A stretch of DNA of 64,000 bases from Myrica gale (GCA_963930655.1 OZ005600.1:12651501-12715500); one strand, 5' to 3'. Numbered from the stretch's first letter, positions 37,301 to 49,913 are shown. Numbers and translations: made by a program. The notes: generated by a model not told the origin, from the sequence alone.

Positions 37301-39731
37301 ATCTGTTCTTAAACCTGGGCTTCACCAAACAAAATGCTTGGGCAGGTCCTGATCATTGGAAGTATCGGAAAACTAAAGGTAGGGTTCAGGAGAGTACTGC
37401 TAGTTTATATCAAAAATTGGTTTATTCATTTTGGTGGCTTTTTCTTTACGGTATTGTTATGTGGGATCTGTTCTGAAGGTTCAGAGGAGGATCCTACTAC
37501 AGAAAATGCATCACCAGTAACAACCAAGCCACCAAGAAAGAAGAAACAAACAGTGGTTGATATTGATTTTACAAAAGCCTTAGATGAAGATGTGTCTGAT
37601 GTCTTTGCTCCTCCAAAAAATCCCAAGTCCTTACTGTTGCCTGCAAATAGGGCACCTTGTAATACAAAACTTCCTGAAGATTGTCATTATCAACCAGAAG
37701 ATCTTGTCAAGTTGTTTCTTCTCCCTAATGTAAAGGTAATGCTTGTTGCTAATCACAGAATATGGTCTGTGTTGTAATGGTATGTTTTCATTTTCTTCTA
37801 ACATGTTCAAAGCTTAACTTGGTTGCAGTGCCTTCGGGTGAGGGGAAGAAAATGTTCAGGTAAAATTTCTTGGGGCTTATCCATGAATTGTTATGTCTAA
37901 TGTTTATTTTTCCTTCTAGTCGCTGTAGTTTCCCTTCAATATAAAAAAATATCCAGATGATGTCTAGAGTAACTATTATAGATTGCATCGTTAAGATTTA
38001 TATATTTTCAGATGATTCAAGGCAACAATCAGATGATTATGGATCGCTGCCCTCCTGGGATGATGCGAGTGGTTTTGGGGGCCAATATGACGATGAAAGT
38101 GTCCATAGTGATATAGAGGCCTCCAGCACACTTGTTTCTCAACCTCGACAGGTAGGTTTTCACCCCAATGCAGCATACTTTTGTTTTAGCAAATAAATTT
38201 GCATTCGAGTCTTGGACCTTTCAGTTAGGAATTCCCATGGATTGGAATCACGGTGGTTTTACAACCTTGATATCTGCATTTTTGTTTAGGTTCAAAATAG
38301 AAGTATGCCTTGTATCGTTAGCCTTTCCTTCAAAACAAAATACAAATTTGCTGGTGTATAATCCAGATTATTAGGTGGCATAGAACAAGCATGTGATTGG
38401 AATATTGCAGTTTGAAGTTATGCCTTGCTTCCTTTATCTAAACAATACAGGTCAATAAAATGGAAGTCCAGTATGACAAAACTTCTAAGCAAGTTGACGT
38501 CCAAGCACTGAAAGAAACCCTTTGGGACCATATACAAGAATCTCCTGCGTCTCCTCAGGTATAGAAATATTTTCACCATTTTGCAAATTGCAGGTATCCT
38601 TATTGCATATAGAATGTTCAGGTAAAATCTTTCAAGCATCAATCTGGGTAGGAATCGTACATAAAAAATTCACTTAGAGGTTGCCTTGTTGGTGAAGTAG
38701 AGGCATGATAAAAAAAAATTGTGCTACTTTGATCTATGTGCTAATTGTATTTAAGTTGAAAACAAGAGAAGAACAGCCAAAAGGAATACAGAAGGCATCA
38801 GAAGATTGAAATATTAATAGATGAAGCTTGAGAGGTATAAAGGTAATTGAAAGAGAATCTGATGTAGTCCATTTGGCATCCTCCACAAGCCCCTTTGTAT
38901 GAACTGACAAAGGTTTACCTCAGCTATTTCGTGAAATATTTCCTTGTAGAGAAGATGCTTTGTTTTTTTTCTGATGCAGAATTGCATATGTTGGCCTTTC
39001 CGTATTATCCATGTGCTAATCCACAAGCACTCTTCCTATTTTCGTTCGTTTAGGCAAACAATCTAAACCATTCCATTACAACTTCACCTGAGGTATATAT
39101 TTGTCTTTAGCTATATATAAAGACGGGAGTAGCTATTCTCACTTTTCTCATACAATATGCAAAAATCTCTATTTGCTTGGCAGAAACCAATTTACTTTTG
39201 GCTGATGGAGAAATGCAATAACTGATATAAGGAAAAAAAAGGGTAGAAACCTGAAAACAATCAACATGCCTTTTACTGATTGTGTTGAGTTTGTTACTCT
39301 TTGAGGTTGCGGTCAAAACATCTTTTTTCTTATGTCATACACCGGTAAATATATTACACACTGTTATCTTTCTTTCTTGTTTCTCAGAGTGTTTTGCATC
39401 CGCATGTTTCAGTTTATTTAAGATGGCATTTTTGTGTTGTTCACATAAGATTAGTATTTACGTGTATATTTTGCGTAAGTTCTTAATCGGTGTATATATC
39501 TGTCTTGAATAGGGTCAGAAGGAAGCGATCTCATTCAGGGAAATCTTGGCCAGCTTTCCTAATGACTGCAGAGCTGCTGGAAGTATTAATGATATCTCCC
39601 CCCATTTGTGTTTTATATGCCTATTACATTTAGCTAATGAGCATGGGTTGAGCATTCAGGGCTGCACAAACTTGGATGATCTCAGTATATGTTTTCCTCT
39701 TAATGAAATGCGCAGAAGTGAGATGATCTAG
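34351..39731 (+). CDS. CAPH: Condensin complex subunit 2 (CAP-H, kleisin)
   Basis: Fourteen coding exons: 34351-34620, 34879-34980, 35696-35813, 36227-36300, 36381-36441, 36523-36723, 36821-37107, 37237-37378, 37479-37735, 37829-37859, 38012-38151, 38451-38558, 39054-39092, 39513-39731. Frames join throughout and give about 682 residues, close to other plant CAP-H proteins. Seen: N-terminal kleisin segment with DLFRNCIKLASENKINQKNT, the conserved VAFAVDPLYHQTSAQFDEGG and NLGVYGGCRLLFDS block, an acidic middle, PEDCHYQPEDLVKLFLLPNV, and a C-terminal winged-helix region ending in PHLCFICLLHLANEHGLSI. Known: CAP-H (Barren/BRN1) bridges the SMC2-SMC4 heads in condensin I and is needed to compact and separate chromosomes at division. 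The first intron donor is GTCCGT, a weak form. One exon (37829-37859) is only 31 bases. No break found. Confidence 0.93.
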
Positions 39732-40064
39732 AGCGTTGTCTCATCCTAGGTATATTGAATTCTGCTGTGAAAATTTGTAGTACTTCTAACCTCAACTTCT
39801 ATATATCTATTGTTTTTAGCTGATCAGCAAGGGTTTAAGTATTCATGGAATTTTGACACTCAAACACTACGATAATATGTCTACAATAGAAAGTAAAAGA
39901 TGAAAAGGCATGACTAGAAGAATTGTGAATCAAGTGAATTTATCCATTGAGGCATTATTGATTAAGAAAAATTGATTCCATTCTTTCCAAGTTGTGTTCG
40001 TAGATTGGACACATAAGTTGTTCATAAATATCGAGTCTTGTGAAATCAACATCATCTATACCTC
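39732..40064. other. Spacer after CAP-H
   Basis: This is the probable 3' UTR of CAP-H followed by AT-rich spacer. A stub GACACTCAAACAC near 39853 resembles the end of the GTGTTTG MITE family. No coding signal. Confidence 0.5.
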
Positions 40065-40317
40065 ACCACAGAAGTGGTGGCTCAACTGGTCTTGGGTTTG
40101 CTTGGAACTGGGCTAGGGGGCTGGAGGTCTTTGGATCGAACCCCTTGCGATTAAGATTTGTTTCAAATTTGTGAGGTTGTGGTGACGGTCTAAATCCTCG
40201 GTTTAGTAGCTATGTCTCAATCCGGATATTCAGCAGCGGGTGGGGAGCCCTTATGGTCACCACCAAGGGGGAGCTGGTTATGCTTGGTTGCCCCCTTCTA
40301 CCCTTTCGCTTAAAAAA
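40065..40317 (+). mobile_element. tRNA-derived SINE
   Basis: Seen: box A-like GTGGCTCAACTGG near 40077, box B-like GGATCGAACCCC near 40133, and an A tail (TTAAAAAAAA). Direct repeats flank it: AACATCATCTATACCTC (40048-40064) and AACATCATGTACACCTC (40318-40334), 15 of 17 identical. It is slightly older than the SINE at 10046. Confidence 0.8.
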
Positions 40318-40334
40318 AACATCATGTACACCTC

Positions 40335-41794
40335 TTTTGTAAGTAACTATAATTTTTTTAAAAATGCTAAAAGGTGCTGACTGCCAACCGGTAAAAGGAC
40401 CACCAATAATGCAACTGGAAGTGGATAGATCAGTATACGATGCAGATACTGACATGACACTGGTCATATATCTAATAGCTGCTTGGAATACCATGCTTGA
40501 ACCTGCGTTCTTTCATCACTTTGCTTTGAGACGGTCTCTTAGTAGTTAGTGCATATGGACAGCAGACATACTTGAAGAGACTGCTCGAGAGTTGAACCGA
40601 AACCTTTCCACAATTATCGCCTAAAAGTTGTGGTGCGCATGAATTGGAGCAGTTAGTTGTGACAGGCCTTGTGGCATGTGGCATGTGGGCTTTGTTGTTT
40701 ACTGCCTGTTAGCTCACCTCCGCCCCCCACGAACATCACGCGGTTTCAACTTTCAAGTATGCCATTTTTTGTGGTCTTCTTTTTTTGTGGTTGAAAAGAT
40801 TATTTGTGGTCTTCAACCGTGGATTGAAATCTCTTTGGTGAGCTTGATGTATGCGGGTGTGATAGGCAAGACAAAAATAGAATTTAAAGAACCATATTAA
40901 TCACATGCTGAGAGAACAATGTGTTTCATCCATAATGAATGAGTTGTGGTGGAAGAACGTCGTCCAAAATTGCCTCTTTTTTCCCTGTAAATTAAGAACG
41001 AAAATTTTGAGAGAATAAATAATTATATGTTTCAAATACATATTTAACTTTGAACACGACTGGCTTTTACTTAGAAATGTAATATAACCAATGAAGCCAA
41101 ACACATGAGCTAGTTCAGGTTGACATTCCCCCAGCAAATAGGTTAGAGGAACCGAATAATATATAATAAAAAAAAGTTTTTTTTTTCTTGGCATATAAAA
41201 CAACTTAACAAAAAAAAACGCATTAACTAGGGTGACGGTGACAGGTTAGACACCAACGTTGTTGATTTCCGTCGATGGATACACACTAACTGTGGCCCGT
41301 TGTGTTTCCATTAAATATCTCCAAGGCATCCAATCGTGACATTTTGCCATCTCCTATTTCTTTTGTCGGTTTTTTACTATCGGATTAACCATATTTCACC
41401 CGGGGGGGGATTGTCACCAAACGCGAATCTGTAAGAATTGCGTGAATCATATCAAATACCCAGAATGAGTGTTAAACATTTTCCAAAGGGTCCACAAATA
41501 TTTCTTCAGGACACATGAATCACACAGCTTTACCCAATCACACCGAAAGTAGGGTTAGTCAATAGCGTCACTGTAACACTGTTCTTTGAAACTCAAACCC
41601 ATGATTGCCCTTCACTGAGACCTCTTAACTGTTCATAAACATGTGTGAGAGGAGAGAGACTCCATACATTCATTTTGTTTTTTGTTTTGTGTGTGTGTGT
41701 GTGTGATTCGTTGGAAAACTTCTCATTTGAAAACTGAAAACCTCATCATGTTATTCGTTTTAAACTATAGGAGGATAATATCAAAAAGGAAAAA
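40335..41794. other. Intergenic spacer
   Basis: No credible gene. Short open frames on both strands lack codon bias or homology that I recognise. A (GT)n tract lies at about 41689-41705 and a poly-G run near 41403-41409. Confidence 0.5.
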
Positions 41795-42186
41795 ACATAC
41801 TTTTTACCCACAATTAACATATGTTTTGCAATTTAGACTATAAACTATAAGTTTTGACACGCACAATTTAACTACAACTTTTAGACATTTTGCACACTTC
41901 ATCAATTTTTAGACTAAAATGATGATAATATAATGTCTTTGACCTACTTTGCATATGTTGAAAATATTGTTGTTCATTCATTACGTTCTTGAGAATATTA
42001 TTGTTAAGACGGAGGGTGCAAAATATGTAAGATTAGTAGTTTAAGGGTATAATTTGTCAAATTAGATAATTTAAGGTGCAAACTGTTCAACATTCGTAGT
42101 TGGAGAATGCAGTGTGTCAAAATTGATAGTTTAAGATGCATAGTATCAAAGACTTTATAGTTGATGGGTGAAAATGTATTTATCCT
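41795..42186. mobile_element. Fold-back element, diverged
   Basis: The left arm (ACATACTTTTTACCCACAAT, then TTTGACACGCACAATTTAA) and the reverse complement of the right arm (ATACATTTTCACCCATCAAC, then TTTTGACACACTGCATTC) are similar in an interrupted way over about 150 bases. It looks like an old MITE. AT-rich relatives with the same phrasing occur near 43560-43960 and 60230-60430. Confidence 0.45.
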
Positions 42187-44101
42187 TAAAAAATAACCAA
42201 ATCAATGATCAATAATAAATAAGAGGAGCTTAATTTGTATTTTTTATCATAAGATAAATACGCTTTGCACTCTTTAATTATAAGATTCTAAATTATTATT
42301 TTTATATTTCAGAAACTTTGGCTAAAATAGTAATTAATTAGAACATAAAAATTTTAAAAATATATATTTATCCTTTTTATTATTATTTAGCATTTGATCC
42401 TCTTTTAACTTCTTATACATGGGGTTTAGCGTCAGCTGCGTTACCGTGTCATGCAACGCACCATTTCTTTCGAGAGTTGGTCTGATGTCAGAACCGATTT
42501 TGGAACATGAAACACAAGGCTTAATTGTGTTTTTCGAAAACCCCAGAAACTCTTTTTACCCAAACCGAAAACATATGATAGCAATAGCATTCGTACGTAA
42601 AACAGATTTCACGAATCACATGCGAAAGCATTTCCTGTCTTTACTTACATGTCACTGCTTACGTATCACGTATTGCACATGATCGATTATTGTCCATTTG
42701 CGACGATATTTATGTCCTCCCAAAAACAGTGTTTGGCAGGACCTAGAAAAGAATTGAAAACACAAATGAAATCAGGGCATGCTAAAATTTTGGGGCAGAT
42801 GAGATGCTTAATGTTAATCCCTGTTTACTTAGAAAAAAAAAAAAATGAAATCAGGGCAAGCTAAAATTTTGATTTGCAAATATAATTAATTCAAAATTTT
42901 GGTCAAATAAAAAATATTTTTTTTAAAATATATATCTCTCTTTCATAAAATCATTTCTTTTTATTATAATAAACATAAAAAATATACTTAAATCATCTAT
43001 TTTTTCAAATTTTTGCCAACTCCCACATAATTTTATTTTTTCACTACTTTGTCTAAAAATCCAACAAAACTAATCTACCTCAATTTTCTCAAGAAAGATT
43101 GAAATTTTATGAAAGTTTGTGATTAGTGAAAATTTTGAAGTATTTTACTTACCCAAATTTTTTTTGAAGTATTTTAGATTGATGTTTGAAAATTTTAGAA
43201 TTTTATGGTTATTTATTGAAAAGTGTGGTGGGAAATGATTTGATAATTTTTTTTATATTTGTTTGAATGAAGAAAGATGTTTTTATCTTTCACTTATGAC
43301 GTAGTATTTATAAATTCAAATTTTAGAAATTATTTGAGTAAATTATTTGTATTTATTATAATAGAAAGAGATGGGACATTATTTTTTTTTCTTCCTTGAG
43401 TAGCATTTGTAAATTAATTGTTTTTAAATAATCTGAAATGAATCCTATGTATTTATTATATTATAAAGAAATAATTTGATGAAAGAGAAATATTATTTTT
43501 TAAACAAATTTTGCCGTGTGTTCAAAGACCATCTCAAATATCTTCGCGTTCTCTAGCTATCTTTTTTTTAAGAAAACATACATTTTTTTACCAAAAAATG
43601 ACTATAAGTATTGTTCTTTAAACTATTAAGTTTGAGACATTTTCCCCCGAAAAATACTACCATCCCTAATATATTGCATCCTTCATCTATTTTTTCGTCA
43701 AATTAAACAAAAAATTGATTTTAAAAATAAAATAAAATGATGATTATATCATTAAATGTAACTTATTATTTTGACTTTTCAAGTGTATAATAATCATTTT
43801 GTTTAAAAGAAGATCATTTTTTTTGTTTAATTTGATAAAAAAAATAAACAATAGATATAATGTGTCAGACATTTTGTGAACGTAATATCTCAAACATAAT
43901 ATTTAGAGTGAAAAATTGCAATACTTATAATAATCGAAAAAAATAGTATTTTCCCTCTTCTCGGTTTGCTAACCAATCTCAAAGCCCATCCACTTTACAA
44001 CATGTGCTGGTTTACGTTTTTTTTCGTCTTTTTAGCGTGATATATATGCAAAGTGCCTCCCTCCATCGCCGTATGGACAAGAAGATTCATTTCCAGACGC
44101 C
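42187..44101. other. AT-rich upstream region of HPL gene
   Basis: Very AT-rich, with fold-back remnants (for example 43560-43960) and AAAATTTTG-type MITE debris around 42850-43280. No coding frame stands out. The final 150 bases are the core promoter of the hydroperoxide lyase gene. Confidence 0.5.
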
Positions 44102-44109
44102 TATTTAAA
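44102..44109 (+). promoter_or_regulatory. TATA box of hydroperoxide lyase gene
   Basis: TATTTAAA stands about 48 bases before the start ATG, which would give a leader of roughly 20 bases. A second A/T stretch (TGATATATATGC near 44039) is an alternative with a longer leader. Confidence 0.45.
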
Positions 44110-44156
44110 TGCAATAGATCGAGAAGAGGCACCCAGCCAACAAGAAGTTAACAACC

Positions 44157-47100
44157 ATGTCTCTGACGATGAGCAGCAGAATGAGCCTATCTCCCGGCGT
44201 GCCATCAGCGCAAGATGAGTCGCCGCTACCTTCCTCTCCACCTCCGACAACCCTACCACTGCGGACAATCCCCGGCAGCAATGGCTGGCCACTATTAGGC
44301 CCTATATCCGACCGCCTCGACTACTTCTGGTTCCAAGGCCCCGAGAAGTTCTTCAGGAAGAGAATAGAGAAGTACAAGAGCACGGTTTTCCGCACCAACG
44401 TCCCTCCCTCCTTCCCTTTCTTCAGAAATGTTAACCCTAACGTCGTTGCCGTCCTTGACACCAAGTCTTTCGCACACCTCTTTGACATGGAGATTGTGGA
44501 GAAGCGAAACGTTCTCGTTGGAGATTTCGTGCCCAGCGTGAAGTTCACCGGGGATATCAGGGTCTGTGCTTACCTTGACACTTCTGAACCAGAACACCCT
44601 AAGGTATTATCCAGTACATTAATTTTGTAGTATACATTGCAATTTTTGTTCAGTGATTTTGCATTTCCTTTTTCATCTTCTCGTATTTAATTTTGTTTGT
44701 TTTCCTCTGGCATCGGTTATTTTCTTACAACTCATTGATGTACGGACTATTAAGGCTTAGATATTATCCTAGAGTACTTAGAGGTAGGTGTTTCTGGGGA
44801 AGTCATTTTCATGACAGTTCTGAAAATGGTCCCCTTGCAGCATGGCAAACTCAAATTGAATTTTCCAAATCTATCTCTTCCGTTCCATGCTTAGGCCTCG
44901 CGTGATCAGCTTGTGAAAAGATCATTTCCTTTTCAGAGGAATTATTCTAAAGTTAACTCATAATTAAGAACCTAACATGATTTAATAACAAAAATATAAA
45001 TAGTTAGAATTTGGTCATGCTTTATTTAACTAGGTGAGATGAAGTTGACTTAACTCGGTGATGAGTAATTATTATTAAATGACGTGACCATCATTAAACA
45101 CTGGGACCATCGAAATTATTGGACGTGGTCCACTGGTCCTACAGTTGCATCGATCTCAGGAAAGATGAAAGGAATGGCTTAAAATCTAGGTAGATATGAG
45201 TGGATTTTGATCAGTTTGAGGTGACGAAGAGACGGTCACCATCATGAACACCTTAGAAATGAAGCTATCTAGCTCAGACCTCTCCCACATCTAGATTTTA
45301 ACCCCCTTTTTTTTTTGGTCCTGAGCAGAAGGGCTTTCACCACTCAAACGTCCAATCTGCTGTAAAAACATCTACTTATGTGGAACTATGCCTATTTGGT
45401 TCGAAAAGAATATCACACTATAAAATGTCTTTATCAGTATTTTTAGTGTAGAACAAATGCTAAACTATTGTGCCCATTGGATAATGATCAAAGAACACAA
45501 TAAAATTCTTAATTAACAGAAGTTTTAGCAGCAATGCATGTATGTTAGACTCCGAAGCACACACACAAGAGACTACAATCAAAAGAGAAGAAGAAAATAA
45601 ATTAAGACAAAATAATTTAACGTAGGCAAGATTAATGTCTATTCTTCTCCCCTAGAATCAAAAAGAAAATATAAGGAACTCTCTAGGAAATCTCTCCAAC
45701 TCACGCACGCTCTGGGAAGATACTATCCAATCCAAATAGGAGACAAACAAGTCTTAATTTCCAATTTTACTAGGAAACAAACAAGTCTTTGTACTCGATT
45801 CTACTAAGAAATTAACAAACTAATAATATCACTGTATCTATACAGTGACTGCTTCTAAGTTCTAACATAACTTTTTACAATTTTTTTTTTGTAAGCAGCT
45901 ACCCTGTATAATATGAGTTTAACGTGGATGTTATCAATTTATGTTTCATTATTATACATCAAAAGAAAAATTAATAAGGAAACTATAGTGTGCTTCGCAG
46001 ACGTTGAAAGTCGTACCTATCTGTACCCTTCCCTAACTTAAACTAGCACGCGCGAAACGTGATGGGTCCTAATTATTAGCAGTGCTAGTGTACCACCCAG
46101 ACCTATCCTGAAAGGAACCATGTGAGAGGGGATGTACGGGGAAAGAAACCAAAAGAAAAATACTAACCAGACATTATAAATAGACTTTGCACGGTTTAAC
46201 GAATTTTTGAAACTTTACATTCTTATATATTATTTTTGTGATTCACAAATTAATAAATTTAGACACTTTGCATCATGGTTAAAGTTATTAGTCAATTTTT
46301 GACGAAAAATTATTTTTTGGCATGCAAATTTTATAAAGGTAAAATTGTAAATTTGCCTTTGTAAAATTTGGCATGCAAATTTTATAAAGGTAAAATTGTA
46401 AATTTTTCGTCATTGAGTTTTCTCATTTATTACACGTAATCCTTGGGTTTCATGATGTTGTCAAAATGACCCTTCCGTCCACTTCCGTCAGTGAATTGTC
46501 TAATCAACTAATGAACCTACACTTCATTATCAATCAAAAAGCGACATATAATTTTTTTTTAAATGCTACGTCACTTTTTTAAGAATTTTTTTCATGAAAA
46601 AAAAGAGTTGCAGAGCCATCGTTGGAGAAAGGGTGGCCAGTGGCTCAGGAGGAGGGAGCCCAGATCTGGGCTCCCCCTTTGCTGGGTGGTTCCCGGCCAC
46701 CACTTCTCCAGGGGAGGCTGGTGGCTCAACGAGCCCCCTCTCTCAGGGGGCTTCCCACTTTGTGGGGTGGCTCCCGGCTACCCTTTCTCCAGGAGAGGCT
46801 GGTGCCTCGCTAGCGGCTCAGCGAGCCACCCCTCACGTGTGGGCTCCCCCCTTTGCGGTGTGGCCGAGAGCCACCCTTTCTTCGAGGAGGCCAGTGGCTC
46901 CCGGTCACCCCTTCTTCAGGGAGGCTGAGGGGTGGCTTGCGCCTCCCTGGTTTGTTTGAGGGTTTTGTTTTAATGTTTTATGAAAAATTCTTAATTTTTT
47001 TCTTTTATATATTTTTTATTTTACTGATTTGACACAATAAAAGTTATGTGATTTGTTTTAAAAAATTTACATGTGTTACTTTCTGATTGGTAATGACATA

Positions 47101-48862
47101 TAAGACCATTAGTTGACTGAATTATTCGCTGACGGAAGTGGACAAAATGATCATTTTGACAACATCATGAAAGTCAATGACTATATGTGATAAATGAGAA
47201 AATTCAAGGACGAATTTTGTAAAGTGGTCAAAACTCAGGACGAAAATAGTCATTAACCTAAAGTTTTAACTATAAAGTATCTGAAATCATTAACCTAAAG
47301 TTTTAACTATAAAGTATCTGACATCAATATTCAGCTAATGAAATATAATAAAAACAAATAATAGATGTTTATACATTGAAAGTTTTCTTGATCATGTAAG
47401 GATATTTGGGGGAAAACAAACATTTTAGAAAGGAAATGCAATATTTGTTGCCCCAAGGTCCATGACCATGTTGCCGCTTCCTAATCTCAAGTCGTACCCG
47501 CCAGAACAAACTGTCACTAACGACCTTCACCACTTGTCTCCACGTAATCAGGTCAAGAACTTTGCCATGGACATCCTGAAACGAAGCTCCAAAACCTGGG
47601 TCAGCGCAGTCTTGGCTAACCTGGACACCATGTGGGATACCATCGAGTCCAACATTTCCAAGTCCGGCTCCGCCAGCTACATCGTCCCTCTCCAAAAGTT
47701 CATCTTCAAATTCCTCACCAAAAGCCTGGTTGGAGCCGACCCGTCGAGCTCACCCGAAATCGCCGAGTCCGGTTATATTATGCTCGACCGCTGGCTGGCC
47801 CTCCAGCTCCTCCCTACAGTCAAAATCGGCATCCTTCAGCCTCTGGAGGAGATCTTCCTCCACTCTTGGGCATATCCATTTCTCCTTGTTAGCGGAGACT
47901 ACAGAAAGCTCTACGAATTCGTAAAAAAAGAAGGTGATGTTAGCCTAGCTCGATGAATTTATAATCTAAAAGCTTATAGCGTTATTTGGTTTGTTTTTCG
48001 AGTTGGAAAATTGCTTCTTCTTTTATTAAGCTAACCCATCTTATAGAATGTTTGAAATTAAACGAGATATGATCTTTTTATGATGTTTCTATGATTGAGT
48101 TCCTTCTAGTAGAGAATATATCCCGTTTAAACCTAGTGCATACGTTTTACTCTTCAAATTGATTTGAAACATAATGATGTAGGAATTCACACCTGTGTTC
48201 TATATCTTCTAATAGGTAAGGAAGTATTAAGGAGAGGAGTGACCGAGTTTGGTCTGAGTTCAGAAGAAACCATTCACAATTTGCTATTCGTGCTGGGCTT
48301 CAACGCGTTTGGTGGGTTCTCAGTTTTTCTACCGAGTTTAGTGAGTACAATTGCAAGCGACACGACCGGGTTACAAGAAAAGATAAGACAAGAAGTGAGA
48401 GAGAAGGGAGGATCAACTCTGAACTTTGACTCGGTCAAAGAAATGGAATTGGTTCTGTCGGTCGTCTACGAGGTCCTCCGGCTCAACCCACCGGTTCCGC
48501 TTCAATACGCCCGAGCCAGGAAGGATTTCCAGCTTCGTTCACACGACTCCGTGTACGACATAAAAAAGGGCGAGTTACTTTGTGGCTACCAGACGCTGGT
48601 GATGAGGGACCCGAAGGTTTTCGAGGAACCGGAGAGTTTTAGACCGGACCGGTTCATGGACAGCAATGGGTCAGAATTACTGAGTTATTTGTACTGGTCC
48701 AACGGGCCGCAGACAGGTTCACCCAGTGTGTCAAATAAACAGTGTGCGGCTAAGGACTACGTGGTCCTCACAGCTGCCATGTTTGTCGCTTATGCGTTCC
48801 GCAGGTATGATTCAATCACAGGGGACTCGAGCTCAATCACAGCCGTTGAGAAGGCAAAATGA
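44157..48862 (+). CDS. HPL: 13-hydroperoxide lyase (CYP74B)
   Basis: Three coding exons, 44157-44603, 47552-47933 and 48216-48862, give 491 residues. Seen: a Ser/Pro-rich N-terminus (1-40) without a clear transit peptide, the PLRTIPGSNGWPLLGPISDR motif, the I-helix segment LGFNAFGGFSVFLPSL, the K-helix ExxR (YEVLRLNPP), YLYWSNGPQTGSPS, and the CYP74 haem loop SVSNKQCAAKD with the ligand Cys at about residue 453. Known: CYP74 enzymes use fatty-acid hydroperoxides with no oxygen or reductase; the B subfamily cleaves 13-hydroperoxy linolenic/linoleic acid to C6 aldehydes (green-leaf volatiles) and 12-oxo acids. The GFNAFGGF I-helix fits lyase rather than allene oxide synthase. Intron 1 (2948 bases) has grown by insertion of an inverted-repeat element. 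Its Arabidopsis counterpart At4g15440 lies, from memory, beside the UFD1 and OSCA genes; here CAP-H stands between. Confidence 0.93.
46330..47255. mobile_element. Long-TIR element in HPL intron 1
   Basis: Arms of about 150 bases are inverted copies: GATGTTGTCAAAATGACCCT and CCACTTCCGTCAGTGAATTG on the left (46450-46500) pair with the right arm at 47125-47170. The core contains a GC-rich repetitive block. Outer limits are blurred because both flanks carry short tandem repeats (a ~53-bp unit at 46317-46420 and AACCTAAAGTTTTAACTATA twice at 47255-47325). No transposase. It is in an intron and leaves the coding exons intact. Confidence 0.65.
46617..46945. repeat. GC-rich minisatellite-like block
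   Basis: Three imperfect units of about 85-90 bases share GTGGCTCCCGGC(C/T)ACC, TTTCTCCAGG and GAGGCTGGTG. The block is clearly GC-rich against an AT-rich intron. It is open in several frames at once, which reflects base composition, not a gene. Confidence 0.65.
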
Positions 48863-49007
48863 TGTCCTGATTGATTGTGATTCTCGTGCGGCTGTACTCA
48901 ATCTAAAGCATCAGATACGTATCGTGAAAGAATAATTATGTTCCACATTTATGACTAATGGTGAAGTTGTGGAAGGGGTTGTTCATCTGTGTAATGCAGT
49001 GTTTTTG

Positions 49008-49250
49008 GGGTCGGATTCAGTCCAGACCTGTGCGGGTCCACGGTCTGGATTGAATCCCGACCACATCGGACGGTTCACGTGCGTTCTTTTAGTTTTTGTG
49101 GTCGGACCAATACCTTTAGTGGTCCGACCACTATGTTCAGACCACTAAAATTAAACTCGTCGGGAGAGCCGTCCGATGTGGTCGGGATTCAATCCAGACC
49201 GTGGGTCTGGACAAGTCTGGACCCGTACGGTCTAGACTGAATCCACTTCC
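49008..49250. mobile_element. Fold-back MITE downstream of HPL
   Basis: The arms GGATTCAGTCCAGACC and CACGGTCTGGATTGAATCCC on the left are repeated in reverse on the right, giving a near-complete hairpin with a loop around 49100-49140. A perfect 9-bp duplication GTGTTTTTG flanks it (48999-49007, 49251-49259). It begins about 145 bases after the HPL stop, so it may lie in the 3' UTR. Confidence 0.8.
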
Positions 49251-49406
49251 GTGTTTTTGATCACTTTGGCCGGTTGGATTGGACACAAAGGGCCCCATAC
49301 TCCATCATAACATGAGTCTAATAATACAGATCAGATCATCTCTAAGGCATGTTTTTCCAAATATTGAGATCCAGAACAGGATCCAAGAGACAGAAATACC
49401 TTCTGA

Positions 49407-49659
49407 ATTTTTTTTGATAACGAAAGAAATCCGGACATCCATTCACGTGTATTGAATTCGGACGAACCTAACTCACTAAATGCACTAGTTGGGTTCAACA
49501 TCACAGTAAACCTCGGGTCATGCAGCCCTCTCCAACTTTGTTGTGGGAGTGATCCCAAGGAATTGTTTGCACCTGAGGAATTCGAACCTGGGACCTCAAG
49601 GGCAAGTACACCCCTAAGCCCCAGGTCTTGACCACCAAAGCCAACCCCTTGAAGTTAAA
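49407..49659 (-). mobile_element. tRNA-derived SINE, minus strand
   Basis: On the minus strand the sequence starts GGGGTTGGCTTTGGTGGTCAA (box A), has GGTTCGAATTCC (box B, near 49583) and ends ATCAAAAAAAA. AAATACCTTCTGA (49394-49406) and AAATACCTTCCGA (49660-49672) are the target duplication, 12 of 13 identical. The head is of the widespread Au-SINE style. The rest of 49260-49913 holds nothing else I can name. Confidence 0.82.
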
Positions 49660-49913
49660 AAATACCTTCCGATGTAAGAACAATATTGAGATCCAATTTA
49701 GTGCCATAAGAAAAGGGAAGTATCAATGATGATGAGTTTTCTATACGCTAGGATACCTTATAATACATAATTTAGATTGCTTAAATGATGAACAGATTCA
49801 AGTAAAACCCTCTTCGAGGTGGGGCCTAGTAAAAAGTCAGAACTGCTGGTATTGCGAATCAACGAGTAGACCGATAGCCTTAGATTGTTCATCATGAAGT
49901 CATGGTCGATTAT

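Noticed and set aside
41403-42864. Short open frames upstream of HPL (such as 42419-42682)
   Set aside because: No family similarity, AT-rich codon make-up and surrounding MITE debris; treated as spacer.
46563-46959. Long overlapping open frames (about 120 codons in two frames) in HPL intron 1
   Set aside because: They coincide with a GC-rich repeat, are open in several frames at once and give Gly/Pro/Ser-rich low-complexity products; they are a composition effect.
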